DNA from: an uncultured Mollicutes bacterium
GTDB lineage: Bacteria; Bacillota_I; Bacilli_A; RFN20; CAG-826
Direction: 5' to 3'
Assembly: GCA_937893635.1 (NCBI GenBank)
Contig: CALBGF010000044.1
Location: 1 to 6,254 of the forward strand
Length of the DNA stretch: 6,254 nt
The notes under the pieces were generated by a model. The model made no database searches, was not told the DNA's origin, and saw only the letters and a program-made list of their open reading frames with translations. The translations under genes and the position numbers were made by a program. Positions 1 through 4,826 of the stretch are shown one piece after another; position 1 is the first letter of the stretch; the number at the start of each line of letters is the position of its first letter.

Positions 1-53
1 TTATTGAGTAATAAGTATTATATAAAATTAAAATAAATAAATTGAAAAGAAAT

Positions 54-57
54 GGAG
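54..57 (+). promoter_or_regulatory. Ribosome binding site deciding the start of the SSB-like gene
   Basis: GGAG lies 12 bases before the ATG at 70. The spacing is long but usable. The alternative ATG at 52 overlaps this motif and has only a weak A-rich stretch before it. The extra N-terminal residues from 52 would be a translation of the ribosome site, the same artefact seen at 2129. Confidence 0.5.
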
Positions 58-69
58 AAAATTAGAATT

Positions 70-951
70 ATGTCAAATTTATTAAAAACAAACACATTTA
101 AAATCGTTGGAAAATTAACATCTGCAAATGTTGAACAAAAATCAAAAACTACTGATGGTAGCACTTATGTTATGGTTAATGCAGTAGTTGTATCAAGTAT
201 TAATGGCGTTGAAAATGATTATGAAATTACTTTCTACGCAAATCAATTAACAGCAGATAAAAAAGTTAGCACATTATTTAACCAATATGTTTCAATGCCA
301 TCATTAATCGGCAAAAAAGTTGAAATAAGCGGTTCAATTAGAAGTAATCGTTTCTATAGTGTAAAAGATGATCAAATGAGAAATGCTCAAACATTATCAG
401 GTCGTTTTGTTCACGGTGTCGCAGATTCAGTTGAAGATTCCGCAATCTTTGAAGTTGGCGGTTTCTTAGTAAGTGCATTAACAGAAAAGAAAAATAAACA
501 AAATGAAATTTATGCCTATGAAGTTGGTATGGGTGTTGCTAATTATAATGAAGATAATATGTCTTTAATTACATTACACATTAGACCTACTGATAGAGAA
601 ATCATTAATGGTTTAAAAAATTATCAAGTAGGTAATACATTTACTTTAAATGGTTCATTAAACTTTATCACAAAAATCGTTACTCAAGAAGATTCAAGTG
701 AAGGTGGATTTGGTCAAAAAATTGTAAGAACTTTCACAAATAAACAAAAGAACTATTGGGTTGAAGGTGGTTCCGCAGTAATTACTGATCCTGATCAAGC
801 ATATAGTTCCGCATTAGTTCGTACATTAACAAGTGCTTTTAAAGCAAAAGATGTTGAACTTCAAAATAATGCAAAATCAAAAGGCGAAACAAGCGCAGCT
901 CCAGTAGAAGATGCACCTGTTATTACAAGTCGTCAAGCAAGTTTAATTTAA
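70..951 (+). CDS. Probable single-stranded DNA-binding protein with two OB-like repeats
   Basis: The 293-residue product probably coats ssDNA during replication and annealing. No SSB signature is strong enough to name a family, so the call rests on fold-like pattern and context. Two halves share one layout: F10-x-x-x-G14 followed by beta-rich sequence to G81-K-K-V-E-I-S-G-S-I, then F127-E-V-G-G to G188-N-T-F-T-L-N-G-S-L. This is what two tandem OB folds would look like (about residues 9-115 and 125-205). A linker, an aromatic stretch (NYWVEGG) and a low-complexity tail of about 40 residues follow. The tail ends RQASLI and lacks the acidic DDDIPF-like tip of bacterial SSBs. The start at 70 is chosen over an in-frame ATG at 52 because GGAG at 54-57 would serve as its ribosome site, and the earlier ATG overlaps that site. 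It sits just upstream of an annealing protein gene, a common partner of phage SSBs. Confidence 0.7.
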   Translation: MSNLLKTNTFKIVGKLTSANVEQKSKTTDGSTYVMVNAVVVSSINGVENDYEITFYANQLTADKKVSTLFNQYVSMPSLIGKKVEISGSIRSNRFYSVKDDQMRNAQTLSGRFVHGVADSVEDSAIFEVGGFLVSALTEKKNKQNEIYAYEVGMGVANYNEDNMSLITLHIRPTDREIINGLKNYQVGNTFTLNGSLNFITKIVTQEDSSEGGFGQKIVRTFTNKQKNYWVEGGSAVITDPDQAYSSALVRTLTSAFKAKDVELQNNAKSKGETSAAPVEDAPVITSRQASLI

Positions 952-952
952 T

Positions 953-979
953 TTAATGGGGAGTTAATCTCCCCTTTAA
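953..979 (+). terminator. Intergenic GC-rich hairpin, possible weak terminator or attenuator
   Basis: GGGGAG (958-963) pairs perfectly with CTCCCC (969-974) around a five-base loop, TTAAT. Beyond a T-T mismatch the stem can extend by four A-T pairs (953-956 with 976-979). Only three T residues follow, so as an intrinsic terminator it would be leaky. It begins seven bases after the stop codon of the SSB-like gene. It may lower expression of the downstream genes relative to the abundant SSB, or protect the upstream mRNA end. The hairpin is seen in the sequence; its function is inferred. Confidence 0.55.
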
Positions 980-1006
980 TAGTATATATACAATAGGAGT
1001 TTAAAT

Positions 1007-1750
1007 ATGGAGCAAGAGAAAAAATATACAAAAGATGAAATTTTTAAAGAGTTAAGTAAAATAGATTTATCAAATCAAATTAAACAAAAATTAGGATTAA
1101 ATTATTTAAGTTGGGCTAATGCCTGGAAGATTTTAAAAGAACATTTCCCTAATGCGTTTTATACTATTTATAAACATAAAATAACTACAAGTGAACAAGT
1201 TGTTACTAATGATAATGGAATAACTACAACAGTAGTAAGAAATTATGAAGATGAAATTCCTTATTTTACAGATGGAAAAACTTGTTGGGTAGAAGTTGGC
1301 GTCACGATTGAAGGTTTTGAAGAAGTCGAAATTTTCCCAATTATGGATAACCGCAATAATGCGGTTAGAATTGAAAGCGTGACTTTAACCGCGGTTAACA
1401 AGGCAATTCAAAGAGCATTTGTTAAAGCTTGTGCTAGACATGGTTTAGGATTATATATTTATGCGGGTGAAGATTTACCTGATGATGATAAAACATTACC
1501 AAATGTAAAAGAAATTATGAATAAGGCAGATACATTAACATTAGTTAAACTTGATCAAACCGCATTTGACAAAATGAAAGCGGATGTAATTACAAAAGTT
1601 CAAAAGAACTATAAAGGTTTAAGTAATGACGTTGTTGCTTATGTTGGCGATTTATTTAAAGGTAAACGCTTATCAACATTAACAATCGAAGATGCCGATA
1701 ATTTACAAAAACTTAATTTCTTCTTAGATGAAATTAGTAAAGGAATGTAA
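1007..1750 (+). CDS. Single-strand annealing protein, DUF1071/Sak type (Rad52-like recombinase)
   Basis: This 247-residue protein matches the DUF1071 family of phage single-strand annealing proteins, which I believe corresponds to the Sak3 type. Such proteins bind ssDNA and anneal complementary strands in phage recombination, without ATP. The recognisable marks are the N-terminal Y33-L-S-W-A-N-A-W40 motif, a central beta region around CWVEVGVTIEG, and the conserved helix starting near N131 (NKAIQRAFVKACARHGLG) that runs into Y150-I-Y-A-G-E-D-L-P158. Residues after about 160 are less conserved and helical and may mediate oligomer or partner contacts. AGGAG at 995-999 lies seven bases before the ATG. 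The stop overlaps the next start by one base (TAATG), which suggests translational coupling. The neighbouring SSB-like gene is a likely functional partner, and the RecJ-like gene downstream could supply resected ends. Confidence 0.9.
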   Translation: MEQEKKYTKDEIFKELSKIDLSNQIKQKLGLNYLSWANAWKILKEHFPNAFYTIYKHKITTSEQVVTNDNGITTTVVRNYEDEIPYFTDGKTCWVEVGVTIEGFEEVEIFPIMDNRNNAVRIESVTLTAVNKAIQRAFVKACARHGLGLYIYAGEDLPDDDKTLPNVKEIMNKADTLTLVKLDQTAFDKMKADVITKVQKNYKGLSNDVVAYVGDLFKGKRLSTLTIEDADNLQKLNFFLDEISKGM

Positions 1751-2157
1751 TGGCGTTATATTCGCTTAAAGAATTACAACAACTAATTAAGGATGTGATG
1801 GGAATTAAAACCATCACACCAATGATTAGTAGACAAATAAATAAGTTTGTATTAGATTACAATATGACATATAAAGAAATTGCACGTTGTATTGTATGGT
1901 ATACAGAAGTGGCAAAGAAAACATTTGAACCATTATACGGCATCGGAATGGTTGTTAATGTGCGCGAACAAGCCGCGGCTTATTTTAAACAGTTGGAACT
2001 TGACCAACAAAGACAACAAAAGGAAGCAGAAAAAGTTGTCCAGTATCAAGACAATAATATTATATTCAACATAAAATCATTAAAACATAAGAAAAAACAA
2101 CCAAAACAAATTGACATTTCACAAATAAATGTTAAAGGAGATAAGAATAATGATTAA
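1750..2157 (+). CDS. Small helical phage protein of unknown function in the replication operon
   Basis: I do not recognise a named family with certainty. The 135 residues are mostly helical. A helical N-terminal part carries Y37-N-M-T-Y-K-E-I, then W50-Y, then Y63-G-I-G-M-V followed by V71 and A75-A-A-Y-F79. This pattern reminds me of small hypothetical proteins in replication regions of Bacillota phages. Residues 81-96 are rich in Q, E and K and look like a short coiled coil or charged helix. The C-terminal tail is Lys/Gln-rich (K-H-K-K-K-Q-P-K), suggesting nucleic acid contact. No Walker A motif is present, so it is not an AAA+ DnaC/DnaI-type loader. Its position between the annealing protein and the helicase makes a replisome accessory, non-ATPase loader or initiator role plausible but unproven. 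AAAGGA at 1739-1744 precedes the start by five bases, and it overlaps both neighbours, by one and eight bases. Confidence 0.75.
   Translation: MALYSLKELQQLIKDVMGIKTITPMISRQINKFVLDYNMTYKEIARCIVWYTEVAKKTFEPLYGIGMVVNVREQAAAYFKQLELDQQRQQKEAEKVVQYQDNNIIFNIKSLKHKKKQPKQIDISQINVKGDKNND
1794..1818 (+). repeat. Perfect 8-bp inverted repeat (hairpin) inside the small helical protein gene
   Basis: TGTGATGG (1794-1801) and CCATCACA (1811-1818) are exact reverse complements with a nine-base loop, GAATTAAAA. It spans codons 15-23, about 45 bases after the start. The right arm uses ACC and ATC where this sequence mostly uses A- or T-ending codons. No T-run follows, so it is not a typical intrinsic terminator. 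It could be an mRNA structure affecting translation, a protein-binding operator, or chance. Confidence 0.5.
2134..2140 (+). promoter_or_regulatory. Ribosome binding site fixing the helicase start at 2150
   Basis: AAAGGAG lies nine bases before the ATG at 2150, a near-ideal Shine-Dalgarno. The in-frame ATG at 2129 sits upstream of this motif and would translate it, adding seven spurious residues (MLKEIRI). The site lies inside the last codons of the preceding gene, consistent with coupled translation. Confidence 0.8.
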
Positions 2158-3748
2158 AAAAGATTTATTCGATACTAATGCTTCTTTATATGTATTAAGT
2201 TGTTTAATGCACAAACCGCTTTTGCTACAAGATGAACAATATGTCTTTACAAAAACGGATTTTTATAAACCTTTACAACAAATGGTATTTGGCGCAATTT
2301 ATAATATGGCGCAAAATGGTGTGGAACATATCACAACTCAAGATATTGATTTATATCTTAAACAATTTGATAGTCAATATGAATATTATACAAAGAATAA
2401 GGGTTATGAATTTGTTCTTCAATGTTTTCAAACCGCAGAAGGTAGCGACGAAAAACAATTTGATTATTATTATACAAGATTAAAGAAGTTTTCAATGTTG
2501 CGCGATTTTGAAGCTATTGGAATTGACACAACAGAATTTTATGATACTTCAAATACATTAGATAGAGATGCAGAAGATAGAAAAATAAATAGTATTTCAT
2601 TAAATGCTATTGGTGATAGAATTAGAGACCAATTAGCAGGTATTGAAAATAAACATATAGGAAAAGATGAAGGAACTTCGCAAAATGCCGCGCAAGGTAT
2701 GAGAGCATTAGTTGCTAGTTTGAATGAAAATCCAGAAGTCGGTTTGCCGCTTGACGGATCTTATATTAATAGCGCGACTAGAGGTGCGCGATTAGGTAAA
2801 TTATATACATATAGTGCACCATCTGGTTCAGGTAAAACACGTTATATGGTAGGTAATGCGTGCGCGATTAGTATGCCATATATTGATAAAAATGGCAAAG
2901 TTGTAATGAGAGGCGAAGGAAAAGGAGATTATCAAAAAATATTATATATTGCAACTGAACAACAAGCAGATGAAATTCAAACAATGATTTTAGCTTATGT
3001 TAGCGGTGTTAATGAAAAGAAAATTTTATTAAGCAATAGAACAGAAGAAGAGGAAAGAAGAATACAACAAGGATTAGATATAGTTGATGCTTATGGTCCT
3101 AATTTTATTATTGAATGTATTCCAGATCCGAGTATTGCTCTAGTTAAGGCACGTTTAAGAAAATATATTATTCAAGATGGAATTGATTATATCTTTTATG
3201 ATTACATTTTTAGTAGTCCAGGTTTATTGAGTGAATTTAAAGATATTGCGGTTCGTGAAGACGTAGCATTAATGATGTTATCAAATAGTATTAAAGAAAT
3301 CGCAATGGAGCATAATGTATTTATTCAAAGTGCGACGCAATTAAATGATGCTTGGTCAAAACGTGAAATCGGTCCAAGAGATCAAAATTGTATTAGAGGT
3401 TCAAAGGCTATTGCGGATAAAATTGATATTGGTATGATTGGTATCCGTATTACAGACGAAGAAAAGAAACAAGTTGACGCAATTTGGGGTGAAGTTAAAC
3501 GTGCATTGCAACGTAAATTTCCAGGTGAAACAATTCCTGATCCAAATATTGTTGTTGATATATATAAAAATCGTCGTGGCGATTTAAACGCGGTTAAAAT
3601 ATTTAGATATTTTGATTTTGGTACTTGCCACGCAGTTGATTTATTTATTACAGATAGTAGTTATAAAACTATTCAAGACGTTCCGTTATTACAATTCGAT
3701 CAACGTCCACAAGATTTCTTATCATTGAAATCAGGAGGTGTGTTATAA
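2150..3748 (+). CDS. dnaB: Replicative DNA helicase, DnaB-like (RecA-fold, SF4)
   Basis: This 532-residue protein is a hexameric 5'-3' replicative helicase of the DnaB type, acting at the fork with the adjacent primase. The N-terminal part (about 1-110) resembles the DnaB N-domain, with helices around the TDFYKPLQQMVFGAIYNMA segment. A linker leads to the ATPase domain: Walker A S222-A-P-S-G-S-G-K229-T230, catalytic-type glutamate E270 in YIATEQQ, Walker B D346-Y-I-F-Y-D351-Y, the SATQLN motif at 394-399 (equivalent to DnaB's SQLN), and R410/R416 in the RDQNCIRGSKAIADK region, which holds the likely arginine finger. It is longer than a typical DnaB (about 450-470 residues). Extra sequence lies between the N-domain and Walker A and between Walker A and E270. 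The start at 2150 is set by AAAGGAG. It overlaps the previous gene by eight bases and the primase gene by one. The helicase call is secure; its exact phage subfamily is not. Confidence 0.9.
   Translation: MIKKDLFDTNASLYVLSCLMHKPLLLQDEQYVFTKTDFYKPLQQMVFGAIYNMAQNGVEHITTQDIDLYLKQFDSQYEYYTKNKGYEFVLQCFQTAEGSDEKQFDYYYTRLKKFSMLRDFEAIGIDTTEFYDTSNTLDRDAEDRKINSISLNAIGDRIRDQLAGIENKHIGKDEGTSQNAAQGMRALVASLNENPEVGLPLDGSYINSATRGARLGKLYTYSAPSGSGKTRYMVGNACAISMPYIDKNGKVVMRGEGKGDYQKILYIATEQQADEIQTMILAYVSGVNEKKILLSNRTEEEERRIQQGLDIVDAYGPNFIIECIPDPSIALVKARLRKYIIQDGIDYIFYDYIFSSPGLLSEFKDIAVREDVALMMLSNSIKEIAMEHNVFIQSATQLNDAWSKREIGPRDQNCIRGSKAIADKIDIGMIGIRITDEEKKQVDAIWGEVKRALQRKFPGETIPDPNIVVDIYKNRRGDLNAVKIFRYFDFGTCHAVDLFITDSSYKTIQDVPLLQFDQRPQDFLSLKSGGVL
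2499..2507 (+). repeat. TGCGCGATT copy 1 of 3
   Basis: First of three identical 9-mers within the helicase gene. Here it begins at codon position 2 (TTG CGC GAT TTT). The other copies lie inside the 12-base repeats at 2784 and 2860 and occupy the other two codon phases, so shared protein sequence does not explain them. Confidence 0.45.
2784..2795 (+). repeat. Direct repeat GTGCGCGATTAG, copy 1 of 2
   Basis: Identical to 2860-2871, with starts 76 bases apart. Here it encodes part of GARLG, reading GGT GCG CGA TTA G. The other copy is read in a different frame. The two copies bracket the Walker A codons. No function is known to me. Confidence 0.5.
2860..2871 (+). repeat. Direct repeat GTGCGCGATTAG, copy 2 of 2
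   Basis: Exact copy of 2784-2795 but read as GCG TGC GCG ATT AG (ACAIS) in the helicase. The frame shift relative to the first copy means the match is at DNA level only. Confidence 0.5.
3733..3740 (+). promoter_or_regulatory. Strong ribosome binding site of the primase gene
   Basis: AGGAGGTG, nearly the full anti-16S complement, lies seven bases before the primase ATG at 3748. It is embedded in the last codons of the helicase gene (S-G-G-V-L). It is the strongest such site in the window and, with the TAATG overlap, suggests efficient coupled primase translation. Confidence 0.85.
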
Positions 3749-4818
3749 TGGATTTTAAAGATTTACGTGAACAATTAACAGATGAAAGTATAAAATCAAT
3801 TTTAGCACAATTTAATGTTGAACCTTATGATGAAAATGATAATGAGATTATATTTCCAACTTGTTGTCATAATTTAGAAGGTGGCAGCCCAAAACTTTAT
3901 TATTATAAAAATACTAAATTATTTCACTGTTATACTGATTGCGCGGAAACATTTGATATATTTACACTTTTACAAAAAATGTATGATTTGCGCGGCAAAG
4001 AGATTACATTACGTCAAGCGGTTGAAATTTGCGATTTAGACAGCGGAAGTTTAACGCCGACTGATAATTATGATTATAAAAGTGATTTAAAATATTTACA
4101 ACAATTAAATAATTCTTATATTCCTAATGTTGATAATTTAGATTTTAAAATTTATGACAAAAGTGTATTAAGAAAATTTAGCTTTGATTATATAGGTTTA
4201 ATGCCTTGGATTGAAGAAGGTCTAGGTGTTAACGCATTACAAAAATTTAATATTAAATATGATAAACCGCATCAAGCAATTATTATTCCAAATTTTGATT
4301 ATAATGGAAACTTGATCGGTGTAAGAGCTAGATATTTTAGACCCGCGGATGTAGCAAAAGGTAAATATAGACCAATTTATATTGATGGTGTTTTATATAA
4401 TCATCCAACAGGAAGAACCTTTTACGGTATTTATGAAAATCATCAAGCAATAGAAAGAAAACATACTTGTGTAATTTTTGAAGGTGAAAAAAGTGTATTA
4501 GCATATGATACAATTTATGGAAGCGAGAATAATATAGCTCTTGCGACTTTAGGTCAAAATATTACACGCGATCATATTCAATATTTATTAAAAATGAAAG
4601 TTCAAAATATTATTTTGGCTTATGATACAGATTATGAAGATTATACACAATTAAAAGAAGTTGAGCAAAAATATGTTGACAAAGCGAATATTTTAGCACC
4701 ATATTTTAATGTAAGTATTTTAATTGATTATGATTTTATTCTTCCTTACAAAAGTAGTCCGATAGACGGAGGTAAGGAAACATTTGAAAAATTATTAAAA
4801 GAGAGACGAATTATATAG
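3748..4818 (+). CDS. DNA primase, DnaG-type with zinc finger and TOPRIM domain
   Basis: The 356-residue protein should make RNA primers at the phage replication fork. The N-terminal zinc finger is a variant of the CHC2 type: C39-C40-H41 paired with C61 and C65 (HCYTDC), followed by a T-F-D-I-F helix, as in GDxIxF of DnaG. Which of C39 or C40 binds metal is unclear. A middle region contains the basic R193-A-R195-Y-F-R198 patch and conserved G-K-Y-R-P-I. The TOPRIM core follows: F244-E245-G-E247-K with the catalytic glutamate, and Y292-D293-T-D295-Y with the metal-binding D-x-D. There is no fused helicase domain and no large DnaB-binding C-terminus, so it is much shorter than bacterial DnaG (about 600 residues) and closer to stand-alone phage primases. 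The helicase is encoded immediately upstream and the genes overlap by one base. The sequence looks complete and intact. Confidence 0.88.
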   Translation: MDFKDLREQLTDESIKSILAQFNVEPYDENDNEIIFPTCCHNLEGGSPKLYYYKNTKLFHCYTDCAETFDIFTLLQKMYDLRGKEITLRQAVEICDLDSGSLTPTDNYDYKSDLKYLQQLNNSYIPNVDNLDFKIYDKSVLRKFSFDYIGLMPWIEEGLGVNALQKFNIKYDKPHQAIIIPNFDYNGNLIGVRARYFRPADVAKGKYRPIYIDGVLYNHPTGRTFYGIYENHQAIERKHTCVIFEGEKSVLAYDTIYGSENNIALATLGQNITRDHIQYLLKMKVQNIILAYDTDYEDYTQLKEVEQKYVDKANILAPYFNVSILIDYDFILPYKSSPIDGGKETFEKLLKERRII

Positions 4819-4826
4819 AGGTTAGT

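Noticed and set aside
1..51. Possible promoter in the AT-rich leader (TTGAGT at 4-9 with TATAAA or TAAAAT near 21-28)
   Set aside because: The spacing is only 11-13 bases, and AT-rich sequence gives such matches by chance.
52..69. Upstream in-frame ATG at 52 for the SSB-like gene
   Set aside because: It overlaps the only good ribosome motif (GGAG at 54-57) and has no clear site of its own; the start at 70 is better supported, though not certain.
975..1000. Possible internal promoter (TACAAT at 989-994) before the annealing protein gene
   Set aside because: No -35-like element at suitable spacing and no extended -10 motif.
2129..2149. Upstream in-frame ATG at 2129 for the helicase
   Set aside because: It lies before the strong AAAGGAG site at 2134-2140, so the extra residues are a translation of that site.
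1880..2483. Short + strand open frames at 1880-2074 and 2232-2483
   Set aside because: They lie wholly inside well-supported genes in another frame, have no ribosome site and show no recognisable domain.
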